Below are positions 1 through 12,900 of a DNA stretch of 64,000 nt, piece by piece. A program made the position numbers and the translations under genes. The DNA is from Buddleja alternifolia (Eukaryota > Streptophyta > Magnoliopsida > Lamiales > Scrophulariaceae). The stretch covers positions 1,555,001-1,619,000 of the forward strand of contig CM033393.1 in NCBI GenBank assembly GCA_019426215.1, read 5' to 3'. The first letter of the stretch is position 1. Every line of letters starts with the position of its first letter. The notes under the pieces are model-generated. The model did no database searches and was not told the origin of the DNA. It was given only the letters and a program-made list of their open reading frames with translations.

Positions 1-285
1 GCCCAATAACTAAACTGGACCGAGCTGGCAAGAAAGCATAACAGGCCTAGTGCCCTTGGAAGGCCTATATTATTGGGCTAATTAGCCAAAGAAGGCCCAC
101 ATTGTTGGACTGAGATCGTGCTGAAGCCCAAATGTTCATCAAAAGGGCCCAATTGCCTCTAACTCCTGAATCATCAGGATAAGGTCATAAGGCTCAAAAG
201 CATTATGGAGTGTGGGTTTTAATGGATCCCGCCACACATGCTTTCCAAATTTAAGACCCCCACCCCCAAAAAAAAATGATCCGCA
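1..285. other. Left flank outside MULE A, no gene seen
   Basis: No convincing coding sequence, RNA gene or repeat boundary is visible. The stretch contains several short GGCCCA/TGGGCC words and a poly-A run near 268-276. It is simply the host DNA, possibly older repeat sequence, into which the following Mutator-like element inserted. The 9-bp ATGACTTAA at 286-294 is one copy of that element's target duplication. Confidence 0.5.
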
Positions 286-639
286 ATGACTTAACAGGTT
301 TTAAGATTTAAATCTCTAACGCACTATTCAATTCATGAATCAATCCCCACCACTAATTGAGATGTCTGTACTGCCCACTTGTAAATGTATTTTAAGATTT
401 ACTCCCTATCCACCTAAAAAGACAGAAATGCCCCTCAATAATTGGATTTCCTTCTTCTCCAAACTTCCCCTCCCTTCCCACCCGCATGCTCCGACTTCAA
501 TTTCCCCACCCCACTGCGTCTTCATTTCCCTAATTCCCCACCACTAATTCTGATCAGTCCCCACCACTAGTTCACTAGTTCATCCCTATCTCCCCAAAAC
601 CCTTTCGAACACCGAGCCCTAAACAACCGTATGTTGAGC

Positions 640-1060
640 CCCGCACTGCCGCATCACGTCTGAACCCATCCACGGTAGTTGGAGCAGTCATCGACGAAGA
701 TGACCACGAATTTCACAGCGATTCTCGTCCATCACCAGAAGCGTCGCCAACGGAAATTAGTTCAAGTAAAGAGGAATGTCTTTTAGGGACTGTCAAATTC
801 AACGATGAACTGCACGTCCTGTCTATTAGAGAGAGTACAACCTTGGATGGATTATACGATAATCTGACAAGAAGATGGGTAGCGATTAATTGCGAATCGG
901 TGGTTGTGAAGTACATCTCTCCCTGGTACAAGCTTTACGAAGCTGTGAATGACGAGGAGGACTTCAACAATATGCGTCAACTACACAAAGTCCTAAACGT
1001 GGATGTGGTGGATATGTTCGTGTTTTGTAAAAGATCACCAAGACCAAGGAGGCGCTTCCA
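640..1060 (+). pseudogene. MULE transposase N-terminal remnant (PB1-like region)
   Basis: The open stretch at 750-1058 encodes a product with VKFNDELHVLSI, then TTLDGLYDNLTRRWVAINCE, then YISPWYKLYEAVNDEEDFNNM and VDVVDMFVF. This resembles the N-terminal PB1-like module that begins many plant MuDR-type transposases (ligand-sheet residues, then a W/Y-rich strand and an acidic helix). A plausible 5' splice site (AAG|GTAGTT) lies at about 1059. A plausible acceptor (CCTTCAG) near 1958 is followed by the short acidic tail HYEEDE and a stop near 1979. The DDE catalytic core, FAR1-type finger and SWIM domain are absent, so this is a remnant or a truncated gene. Whether a short two-exon transcript is made cannot be told from the sequence. 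Confidence 0.5.
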
Positions 1061-1410
1061 TAAGGTAGTTTACATACACATTTTGATGCCTTAACATACT
1101 GTATTTGTCCCCTTCAACATACATCATGCTCAAGTTGAACATACTTCATATTGACATTAGCAATACTTAGTGTACAAAATAAAATTACTTCATGTTCTCT
1201 TTACAAATACTTCAGTTTACACATACGTCATGATCTCTTTAAACATGCTTCATTTTCTTATTAACAAACATACTCCGTGGTCGTAGTAACAATACTACAT
1301 TTGTGCTTTAAACATACTTCATTATCACTGTAACGATACTGCGTTTGTGTTCATGATTGATATAACAATACTTTCTAAATGCAGTTGTTCTCATGTGTTG
1401 ATGGTAGTCA

Positions 1411-1815
1411 AAAGGTGATCTAAATGTAGTTGTTCTTCATGTAGGGACCTAGTGCGGTATAGAACTATTATGCTGGCTTTTCCAATGGAGATTGCAAGTG
1501 CCGCTTTTGAATCCACTCTCCACTTGGAAAAGCCAATATAGTAATTTTATTTCCCACAAGGCCCATACTTGAGGACTCGGGAAAAAACGTGATCTAGCAT
1601 ACGTTTTATTTCCCTGTTATTGAAGTACGTCCTTCACACACATTTTAAAAGGTGTTTTAATTGTAGTTGTTCTTCACGTAGGGGACCTAGTGCGGTATAG
1701 AACCATTTCACTGGTTTTTCCCGTGGAATCTGCAGGTGCTTCTTTTAAATGCAAACTCCATGTGGAAGAGCCAGTATAGTGATTTTATATCCCACAAGGT
1801 CCCGATGTGTGGACA
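1411..1815. repeat. Tandem pair of ~165-bp units, each an imperfect hairpin
   Basis: The units at 1411-1575 and 1648-1815 share GTAGTTGTTCTTCA, then GACCTAGTGCGGTATAGAAC, and end at CCCACAAGG. Each can fold on itself. In unit 1, GGCTTTTCCAATGGAG (1475-1490) pairs with CTCCACTTGGAAAAGCC (1518-1534). In unit 2, the arm at 1711-1735 pairs with 1752-1775. The spacing between arms is about 30-35 bases. The units lie in the apparent intron of the transposase remnant. Confidence 0.6.
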
Positions 1816-2269
1816 CTTGTAGTTTGACACCTTTTAACTCATAAGACAGTGACACTAATGCTTTGACATTTTTTATCGTTTAGTGTTTTATTTACTTGTT
1901 TTTGACATTATTACCTTTGTTATCTCACTAACACCTTGTATTGTTTTTGTTTCCTTCAGCACTACGAAGAGGATGAATGACTGGAAAATTGTGTGACGGG
2001 TTGGGCGACTTGAGTAGATATCATAAAGGGTTGCTTGCTAAGCCCTAAATCTGCAACGTGTTTTTTGGAGACATTACTGGGGCAATTCATTTTGAAACTC
2101 TTTTCAGATGTTAGTTTCGTCTTTGTTGAATGATAATGATTTGTATATTTATTATGAATATGTTGACACGTTTTGTCATATTTATTGATTTGGTTTTGTG
2201 GTATTTACAGTTAATTCATGTTTTTTTGATATAAATAGCACGTAAATATAGCACACAAACTTAACTCCA

Positions 2270-2772
2270 TACGTCCATTAAAATGTATAAAAAATCAATT
2301 TACATGTATACAAATACGTCATTTATAAATCGCAATACATCCAGTGGAATTGCATATACGTAATTTTACATGTAAACATACGTCATTTCAATATACTTAT
2401 ACGTCAATTGATATGTATCCTTACGTCAATTATTATAAATACATACGTCAATTGATATGTATGCATACGTCAATTGATATGTATCCATACGTCAATTGAT
2501 CTGTAGTCATACGTTAATTGATGTGCATACATACCTCAATGATAAGTCCACATACGTCAATGGATATTATACATACGTTAATTGTTGGGTACAAATACGT
2601 CGATTGATATGTATACATACGTCAATTTATATATATCCATACGTCGATTGACATGTATACGTACGTCATATTTACATATGCATACGTCAATTATACATAT
2701 GCATACGTCATTTGATACGTATACATACGTCAATTAATATGAAGTCATACGTCAATTTATACATATGCATAC
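2270..2772. repeat. 22-bp tandem array, forward orientation, left part
   Basis: Degenerate tandem repeats of about 22 bp have the core CATACGTCAATTGATATGTA. Each monomer contains the word ACGTCA (a TGACG-type bZIP half-site on the other strand) next to the palindrome TCAATTGA. The array is cut at 2773 by a solo LTR and resumes at 4486. Open frames across it are artefacts of the period. Confidence 0.85.
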
Positions 2773-4485
2773 TATTGGGAATAATAGTATCAAAACAGCG
2801 GAAGCGGTACAATGAATTTTTTTTAATCCTAATGAGGATCTACCGGGGTCTAGTTGTAGACAACAACATATATAAAAAGAAGGATAAAATTCACTTACTT
2901 GTTGTAGCATGATTATCGTACCCTTCAATCTTCCAAATCACGAATCGACTGTTGATTTTGATCCAAGTAGCACAGACGTTCTACCTCTAAATCGTATGCC
3001 ACAATTGATGGAAGAAAAATCCTCCTATCTCTACCTCAAAGGGGCGGCTATAAGAGTGGGAGGAGAGAGAGTTTTTTTTTTCTTTCTCTGTAGTATTTTT
3101 AGATCTAGGGTTTTTGTTCAACACATGAACTTATTATATAAAAATACAACCACTATGTATTTATATTAAGTGAACAAAAGACATGGGCTTCACAAGCCCA
3201 CATGGGCTTCACAAGCCCACATGGGCTTCTTTTTAAGGCCTATGGCCCCCCCTATGGTGCACTCGTAGGTGCACAGGCTCTTATTTATTCCTTTAATTTA
3301 ATCCGATTAAATTAATAGAATAAATTTAATAATAAAAAATAATACTAAAATATTATTTCTCTAAGAAATAAATATTTATATATTAATATTTATTAATACA
3401 TTATTCAAAATAATTTATTTATTTATCACATAACTAAATACTATTAAGTATCTAATACTTAATATTATACTGCAAAAATACTCCATCATTTTTCTTCATT
3501 GTTTCCCTTTTTAAGTGTGACTCTTTTAGGTTCGTCTTATTTGGCAATTGGAGGATTCCAAAGGATGTGGGTCCCCTTAGCCTATTTCGCAGCCCACACC
3601 GTAACCCAAATAAGAACGAATGATTAGGATCATTCTATCAACCTTTTTCGATGTGATTATTGTGTGATCGCAAACCCTTTTACTCTTATATCACCGATGA
3701 GTATAGACCATGGTAAATGTCAAATCTTTAACTCATCTTTACTTTCTATTTATAGTAAGTCGAGATCACTATAGTTTCCTATTACAGAAACGTTCATTGC
3801 TTTGGCCAAAGACTTTAGATCTCACTTGCTCATAAATAATTAAGTGATAATTACTCGTTCACTTACGAGAGAGTAAATCATTTCTTGGTAATTAGTTGAG
3901 ACTGCTACTTGTGTATTAGATCGCTGTTCGAGGTCAACCCCACCCAAGGACGTTCTAAATCTAACTACTCTAATGACAAACCTAATGTCACGAGTACATT
4001 TGTAACTCAATCCCTCAAGTCCAGGGTTCATCACACTTTACATCTTATATCAATTTCATCATTGACTGTCAACGAGTGAAAAACCCATGTGACGAAATTG
4101 ATGCGAGTCATGTTTAAGCTCATTGATCTCCTTCAATGTCCTCATGGTGTTAGCTCCCACTACGATCAACACTTATCGCCACTGGAGCTCTTACCATACA
4201 AGCCATAAGTAATTCTCAATGCCCTATTGAGATTACATAACTTGCGAACTATATTTAGTATACAAGTATTTAACCTTTTCAGTGTTGTTTCCATTATCAC
4301 ATAAGGAATGGAAGTCTACTCTTGCGTACTTGGGCCTTCAGTTAATTACATATTTATACGAATGCAATAAAACAAGTAATAACCAAATATGCCTTCATGT
4401 ATAGATTTTAATTAATAATACGATTACATTGTTTTATGCCCTATTACAATCTATCCTCCTAGCATTCGAGGGCATATTCCTAGCA
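2773..4485. mobile_element. Solo LTR (probably Ty1/copia-type), 1713 bp
   Basis: The insertion is bounded by a 5-bp direct repeat CATAC (2768-2772 and 4486-4490) and splits the 22-bp array cleanly. The ends are TATTGGGAATAATAG at the left (TG changed to TA in the terminal dinucleotide, if the canonical end applies) and CATATTCCTAGCA at the right. There is no internal coding region or second LTR, as expected after LTR-LTR recombination. It contains a small internal repeat of ATGGGCTTCACAAGCCC near 3184-3230. Family assignment is by general resemblance only. Confidence 0.7.
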
Positions 4486-5675
4486 CATACGTCAAGTGAT
4501 ATGTGTTCTTATGTCAATTATACACATGCATACGTCAATTCATATGTATTCATAAGTCAATTTATACAAATTCATACGTCAATTGATGTCACACTTACGT
4601 CAATTGATATTATACATACGTCAATTTATACATATGCATACGTTAATTGATTTGTAGTCATACATCAATTATACATACGCATACATCAATTGACAATGTA
4701 CATACGTCAATTATGCATATCCATACGTCAATTTATATGTATACATACGTCAATTGATATGTATACATACGTCAATTGATGATATTATACATACGTCAAT
4801 TGATATGTATGCATACGTCAATTGATGTGTATCCATACGTCAATTGATATATCCACATACGTTAATGGATATTATACATACGTCAATTGTCTGTACAAAT
4901 ATATCGATTGATATGTAGACATACGTTAATTTATACATATGCATACGTCATTTGATATGTATACATACGTCATTAATATTAAGCCATACGTCAATTTATG
5001 CATATGCATACATCAATTGATATGTATTCTTATGTCAATTATACATATGCATACGTCAATTTATATGTATTCATACGTCAATTTATACAAATCCATACGT
5101 CAATTGATGTCATACTTACGTCAATTTATACATATGCATACATCAATTTATACATATGTATACATCAATTTATACTTATGCATACGTTAATTGGATTGTA
5201 GCCATACGTCAATTATACATTCGCATACGTGAATTGACAATGTGCATACTTCAATTATACATATCCATACGTCAATTTATATGTAGTCATACATCAATTA
5301 ATGAAATTATACATACGTCAAATGATTTCCAAACATACGTCAATTGATATTTTACATACGTCAATGTATACATGTGCATACATCAATTGATATGTATACA
5401 TACGTCAATTGATTTTACACATATGCCAATTGATATGTACCATACGTCAATTGATATGTAGCCATACGTCATTGATGTGTACCTACACGTCATTTCAATA
5501 GTCACTTATATGTAATAATACTTCAATTTATATGTAAAAATACGCCGATTGTAACTATATATATGTCGTTCTAAAGGTACATAAATCAGTTGAAGTAAGT
5601 CATGCTTCGCTGTATTTTACAATGTATTATACAATATAAGTCAATTTACATGTAAACATACGTCAATTGATGTAA
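4486..5675. repeat. 22-bp tandem array, forward orientation, main part
   Basis: Continuation of the CATACGTCAATTGATATGTA array, about fifty monomers with point changes (ACGTCA sometimes ACGTTA or ACATCA) and a few indels. The best-preserved block is about 4725-4860, where successive monomers are 22 bp apart. Overlapping open frames here encode only the repeat and should not be treated as genes. Confidence 0.88.
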
Positions 5676-5682
5676 ACCATGG

Positions 5683-5735
5683 ACCCTAAACCCTAAACCA
5701 TAAACCATAAATCCTAAATCTGAAACCCTAAACGC
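5683..5735. repeat. Degenerate telomere-like CCCTAAA tract
   Basis: About seven units of the plant telomere motif or one-base variants (CCCTAAA, CCATAAA, TCCTAAA, CTGAAAC) occur in tandem between the forward array, which ends near 5675, and the inverted array, which starts near 6010. It is too short and degenerate to be a functional telomere. Confidence 0.7.
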
Positions 5736-6009
5736 ATTATTTCTTTTTAAGGAATGATCGTATATATTTGTAATATTTTAAAGTTATATTATATAATTTA
5801 TTAGAGAATAATAGGAGTTGAATCGATAAAGGTACATATCTTTCACAAACATAATGCGTGTAAACACTACTACTAGTGATCACAAGTGTAAATTGTGTGA
5901 GTTTGTAGTTTTGAAATACTCATGCACATGCTTATACTTGGGCATGTTATATATATTTATAATGTCACGTAGGTTGCATTAAACAACATACTTAGAGCAA
6001 AATACACAA

Positions 6010-6500
6010 TATACGGATCAATTGATGTATGTATGTGTCAATTGACGAATGTATACACATCCATTGACTGTGTATAATATCAACTGACGTACATCTACAC
6101 ATCAATTGACGTATGGCTACAAATCATTTGACGTATATATACATATCAATTGACGTATGGCTACACATCATTTTACGTATGTATACATATCTATTGACGT
6201 ATGTATACCTATCAATCGACGTATGTTTACAAGACAAATGACGTATTTATATTCGTCAATTGACGTATGCATACATATCATTTGATGGAAGAATATATAT
6301 CAATAGACGTAAGGATATATATCAATTCACGTATGTATTCAAATCAATTGACGTATGTCTACACATTAATTGACGTATGTCTACACATCAATTGATGTAT
6401 GTCTACACATCATTTGACGTATGTATACATTATATTGACGTATGGCTGCATATAATTGACATATGACTATATTTTAATTGACGTATAGATTATATTAAAT
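6010..6500. repeat. 22-bp tandem array in inverted orientation
   Basis: The monomers here read TCAATTGACGTATGTCTACACA, the reverse complement of the monomer in 2270-5675, again with a period near 22 bp (clearest at 6335-6420). The two oppositely oriented arrays could fold together in one transcript or single strand. The array ends about 90 bp downstream of the Ulp1 reading frame's stop (minus strand). Confidence 0.85.
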
Positions 6501-6945
6501 GACTTATAGATACAATAAAAATGACATATTGTTCATATAAAAAAGTGTACCATACAAATAATCCAATACATCATTAATTGCGTCGTCAACTATACCCTCT
6601 GTCTCAGAATAATTGCGGCCATATGTGCCCGGGAAGAATCTAAACCCACGCTCTGGTGATACAACCAAAATGACTCAGAATCTATGGAAAAACACTCTGC
6701 CCACATGCACACAAAAACCCCACAATCCACCTCCCTCTTGCTGGCGGCAATCCTTCTTTTTTTCCACGGTTCCCTCGCCAATATCATAACCCAACTTATT
6801 TTCAGATAACTCTTTTTTTTTATAGAAGAAAGGATATATTAATAAACTAGTAGCCCGCGGGCACAAAATAGAGATAAGTTCACCCCAGTTTAGGTACTAA
6901 AGTTAAAATCACAAAATACATTTAACCCACTAGGATTAACAAAGT

Positions 6946-9900
6946 TTAAATCAATTTGGCCCCTCCAATTTGCGTGATGCCTCTCCAATTTGTGTGATGC
7001 GCCCAGAAGGCTAAAGCTTGAGCAGTAGCATTAGAAGAGATCCGAATTGGGCTTAAATTCCAAAACGGCCTGCGAGAGAGGATTTGTTTAGCCTGGGCAA
7101 TCAGCGCTTTACAGTCCCAATCGACAGCATCAATAGGCCCCAATAGCATTTTAATCGCATTTGCACTGTCTGACTCAAAAATGACCCGACAAAAATTGCG
7201 GGCATCAGCATCTTTTAGGACTTCGAGGATAACTTCAATATTTGCTTGGGCAGGAGAGTTTGAAGCTTTTGGAACAGCAAAGGCACCAAGGGTGGAGTCT
7301 GAAGAATTCGAGAAAATCCAAGCAAGGCGTGCTGTCCCATTGTGGAAGTAACTGTGACAATTGGCCTTGATCCACCGAAAAATGGGCTTTTTCCAGGCAG
7401 CTTTGGAGGAAGCCAACTTCGGGTCCACTCTTTTAATGGATTGAGCCTGGGAGTGGTCCATGTTCATCTTAGAAACCTGTTTAAGAAATGAGGCAGCCTG
7501 CAAATTTTCATTATCATGTAAAAGGCGGTTACGAGCTTTCTAAATCAAATCCATAAAGCAAACAGAGAATTGGAGGAAATCTTCCCTGTCATAATTTGAT
7601 TGAAAAAGACAGGCTTTTGGGTTCAAAATCAGATAAAACCAGGAATCAAGTGAGGTGATATTGTGAAGATGGGGGCGAAAATTCCAAATTGAAGTCCACC
7701 AGATTCGACGAACCAAAGGACACTCAAGGAAAATATGGAACGCTATTTCAGCAATATCATTACAAAAGGGACACAGATTGCTCTCAAGATCAATGAATCT
7801 ACCAAGGATTGCGCTGGTGGGAAGAGTGTTATGGAGAACACGCCAAATGAAAACATTAAAACGATCGTGAATTTTTACCTTCCATAAAAGGGAAAAGGTT
7901 TTGATTGGATTATAGAGGGAGGTAGATTTGGGGTTGAATTTATAAGAGATGATGGATGTATAAGCACTTTTGACTGAAAACTTCCCAGACGAAGTGGGGG
8001 TCTAGACAAGACTACATTGCTCCGAATCGGAGGAAATCCTAATTTTAAGGATAACACGAACAGTGTATAAGTTGAACAGGCTTGATAGAATATCAAAGTT
8101 CCAATCATGAGTTATCGGGTCAATAAGGGACTGGACAAGGTCAAAATCCGAATTGACAAGAGTAGGTCGGGTTGGAGAAAAGTCCGCGATGCCCGGGATC
8201 CATGGGTCAGTCCACGCATTGATGACAGAATTATGTTTAACTACAAAACATGCAGATTGTTGAATGAGACTTTTGACTTTGCAAATGTCTTGCCATGTCC
8301 AGGAAGGGTTGTGGGCAGCAATAGGGGAATTGAAAAAGTTTTTGTTAGCAAGATACTTTGCAGTAAGCATTTGAACCCAATTTTTTGGTGTTTTTGCAGC
8401 CACATGCCAAGTAAGTTTGGAGATCAAAGCTTGATTTATGTGTTCCATTTTCCTAAGGCCCAAACCCCTCAATGATTTTGGGGAGCAAACCGATTCCCAA
8501 CACACTGGGGTGTAACCATGGGCCCCCTCATAATGACCCCACCAAAATCTCCACATAATAGAGTCAATTTTAGTACAAATGGATTTAGGGATGAGGAAAG
8601 AGGACATTTGATATAATGGGAGGGCTTGAGCAATTGATTTAAGAACAACAAGACGATCGGCAAATGAAAGATGTTTAGTTTTCCACCCACTCAACTTTTT
8701 TCCGATGCGATCAATGAGATCATTAAAACAAACACTTCTACGAGCATGTTTACAAAAAGAAAGACCAAGGTGTTTATTTTTATGGTCGCACTCTTTCATA
8801 TTCAAAATATCTTCAATGTACAATTTAGCAAATGGGGCAACGTTATGACTAAAATGGATGGAAGATTTTTGTTTATTGACCAAGAGCCCAGACCAATTTT
8901 CGAACATATCAAGACAATTAACCACCGCTTTGGCATTAAAAATGTTCGCATCACAATACACAACAAGGTCATCCGCATACATGAGATGGGTACTTTTAGG
9001 GGCATGACGACTAACTTTGACACCATTAAGGAGGCCATGATTTTCGGCTTTAGTGATCATGCGGGCTAACAATTCAAAGTAAATAATGAAAAGGGAAGGG
9101 GAAAGAGGGTCGCCTTAGCGAATACCCTTTCCCTGGTGGATCATTCCAAAAGGGGTCCCATTGATCAAAACCGAGAAAAAAGCCGAAGATATGCATTGAT
9201 GGACCAAATTGACAAAGTGATTAGAGAAACCAAATCGAGATAGAATGTGAGTCAGAAGACACCATTCAACCCTATCATAGGCTTTCGCCATATCGATTTT
9301 GATAGCCATGAAGCCTTTGAGACCCCTCTTAGATTTGAGATAATGCATCACCTTGTGAGAGATGATGGTGTTATCCCTAATGTTCCGATTGGGGACGAAG
9401 GCCATTTGGATTGGGGAGATTAAGTTTTCAAGAAACGGTTTAAGGCAGGAAGTAAGAATTTTAGAGCATATCTTATAAATCACATTGCAGAGACTTATAG
9501 GCCTATAATCTTCCGCCCGAGAAGGGTTTGGGATTTTGGGTATAAGTGCAATGAAAGTTTGATTAAGCGCTTTGAGAAGGAAACCAGTGCGAAAAAAATG
9601 TTCAACCGATTTAACAACATCAAGACCGACGGTTTCCCAAAAGTTTTTGAAAAAGAGAGGGGGCATACCATCTGGGCCCGGACTCGTTGAGGAATCCATT
9701 GAAAACAGATAATCTTTTTTCTTTAGCATTAGGGATCACACATAAGCTTGCATTATCTTCATCTGAGATTACCGGCAAAATGAAATGATACAAATCCGGG
9801 GGAAAAGAAAGGGCAGAAGTAGTAAATAAATCTGAAAAAAACTTGACAAATTCATCACCCACTAGATTCGACTCACCTGTTTTAACCCCAGATGAAGTTG

Positions 9901-12900
9901 TTACCTTGCAAATTTTGTTGTTCCGGTGGTGAAGGATAGATGACATATGGAAGAATTTTGTATTTGCATCTCCGTCACGGAGCCATTTAAGCCTGGATTT
10001 TTGATGCCAAAAAGTTTCAAGCTTCTTGTAAGATTCATCAAGACTTACTTCCATTGCTTCCATGAGTTCCAGATTGGCCCGGGAAGGAACCTGAGCCTGC
10101 AAATTCTCAAGAGAATTTTTAGCATGGTCAATATGAGTTTGCAAATGCCCAAAAGAATTCTTGTTCCATTTTTTCAGCTCACTACGGGTAACTTTAATTT
10201 TGAAGTGAGGCGAGCCCTGGAATTGGGTGTGTTAGGAATTTCATGTTAGATGTTTTGATGATGACAAGATAGGATTTCATGTTAGACCCCAAAAGAATGT
10301 AAGGTTATGCTTTCATAGAAACATTGTATAAGCATTTGAAAGTTTACTTATTTTGTTAGCCTTGTAATTTTTATCTTTATAGATTTTAGACTAAGTATTT
10401 AATACCAAGTCACTGATAGAATTCTGAGTGAGTCTATCAAGGATGAAGTTGAAGATCAGCGTCTGAAGTCAAGAGAAAATAAAGATTTGTTTTGAGCGTC
10501 TGTCAAACGCTAAAAGACTACTTCAGGATTTATGATTCAAGCACTACTATTCAAGTGAACAGTATCCAAGCGTACTATTCATGTGAACAGTATCCAAGCG
10601 TACTATTCACTATTCAAGCGCTCAAGCATCCAGCCACTCAAGCGCCCAGCGCTTACTATTCAAGAAATACTATTCACGAGTACTATTCATGTGAACAGTA
10701 TTCAAGCGTCTTCTGAATAGTGCTACTATTCATGCATCACTATTCACGCGAACAGTTTTTAGATTCACCTGAAGGATTAAACCAAAGTTATCAAGGACTT
10801 AAATGCAATCACCAACGGACATTTATTTCCAACGGGAAATAAATTCAAAATACATTAAATGCTTGATAAGTGCATTAAAAGCAAACAAGACAGTATGACT
10901 TGTGGACAAGCCACCTTTGTTGACTAGGCTGTCAGCTTTTCAGAATTCAAACATGCTCCTGTCCAATCGGAATCAACAGAAATCAAGGAATGTCAAAAAA
11001 TGGACTATTTGAAGCTTTGCGTGAGGAACACGCGCCTGACTTGTGTCCAACGGACAAATCCCGAGCCTCTCTATAAATAGTACCCTTCAGCTATCTTCAT
11101 CTAAAAAAAAAAAAAGACGAAACCGTGAAAGAGAGCTGAGAAATAATTTGAGAGAAAAAGCTTCCAAAGTCCATAGCCAATTGGAATTCAAGAAAGTTAA
11201 TTCTTTCAACAAGCAGTATTTTTTTGTAAGAGAAGCTTGTTGAAGAAGATCTTTCCTGAAGCTCCAATATCCTTAAAGCTTCTCAAATACATTCCAGACA
11301 GTCACCCGGTATCTCAAACATCTTCCAAGAAGAACCCTAAACTATTATTGAGATATCCCAAGTTGTTTGAACTTCCCAACATCAAACAAACCCTGTTACA
11401 ATAAACCCTCAACACCTTTCATCTAGTGAGAAAGATTGTTAACTTCCACAAGCAGTATTTTTGAGTAAGAGAAGCTTGTTGAAGAAAGGTCTTTATTGGA
11501 GCTGAAGTTTGTGTGATCAAGGAGCTCAAGGCCATCTTGGAGAAGATCTTCATTAGAGCTGAAATCTGTGTGATCAAGGAGCTCGAGATCGTCTTTCCAG
11601 AAGCAGAGGATTGAAGTGGCTTGCAGCAGAAATCTCTGTGACCAAGGAGCTCAAGTCGTCTATATCCATCTCTTCCTGTTTCCCTATTTTGTAGAAGTCT
11701 CTGTGTGACTCTTCGAGAATCAATTTAGTGGATTGCCTCCGAGTGCAAAGGAGAAGAAGGACGTAGCTGGGATTACACCACCCAGTGAACCTTACAATTT
11801 CTTGTGTCACTTTACTGTTTTAATGGTTTACATTGCATTTGCATATTACATCTTTTAAAGGCTTTAAAACAGTTAAGCGACTATTTGCAAAAAGTGAACG
11901 CTAAGCTTTCAAAACAGACTTAAGCGCTTCGCCAAGCACTAAGCCCTCTGAGCGTTCAAAACTATTTAAAAGGAAAGCAACTAAAGAAAAACTTTTGTAA
12001 CGCTAAAATATTTTCAAGAGAAGACTTTAAAATACTTCCGTTGTGCTAATCCTGATTAAGCGATTGAAACATTACCCTACTTTGGTAATAGTTGAAATCA
12101 CTAAGTCTAAGTTAACTTTATCAAAACAGTTTTCGAGTAAACGACTAGTCAAGCGCCTACACTTGTAAGCGACTAGTCAAGCGATTACTATCCTTAAGCG
12201 TTCAAAAGAGATTTTAATACAAAATTTTTTGAAGTCGAAAAAGACTTCAGGGTCTATTTAACCCCCCCTTCTAGACTCTTTCGTATGCCGTTGTGGGACC
12301 AACAGGGTGGCCCACGCATTTTGAATGATCCCAACCACCGAATCCTCGTGTAACCACATCTCCTCAAAATGGAAAGGTTTCGGGCCAGAGTTAAAAACAG
12401 GTTCAGTAAGAAGAAGAAGGGGAGAATGGTCCGACGCAATCGGGAGAAGGTGACGAATCAACGATTAGGGAAAAGAAACAGTCCAAGCGGGATTAACAAG
12501 ACCACGATCCAACCTCTGTTGGATATTCACGAAGCCATCACGTTTGTTGTTCCAAGTATATTGGTAACCAGTAAAACCTAAGTCGAAGAGACCAATTTCA
12601 TCAATGATGTTTTGAAACCCCCCGCTAAAGGAAGAGGTGAAAGATCTGTCTCCCCTCTTATCAGTGGGGGAGAGGATGGAGTTGAAATCGCCAATAACAA
12701 CCCATGGGATGTTCACAGAGTGGCTGATTCCCAGAATTGAATCCCAGAAGGCAAATTTGGCTTGGATATTACAGGGGCCATAGACCCCTGTAACAAGAAA
12801 GGATGACTACGGCAGTTGTCGGGTGACATGAAAGTGAAACCACCATTGATTTTTCAGAACAATTTAGATGGAGAGATCCCCCAGCCAAGCTAGGCCAAAG

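Noticed and set aside
4429..5347. Several overlapping open frames of 60-85 codons
   Set aside because: They only translate the 22-bp repeat array (YVN, HTSI and similar words) in different frames.
5683..5735. Functional telomere or chromosome end
   Set aside because: The tract is about 50 bp, degenerate and flanked by transposon sequence on both sides.
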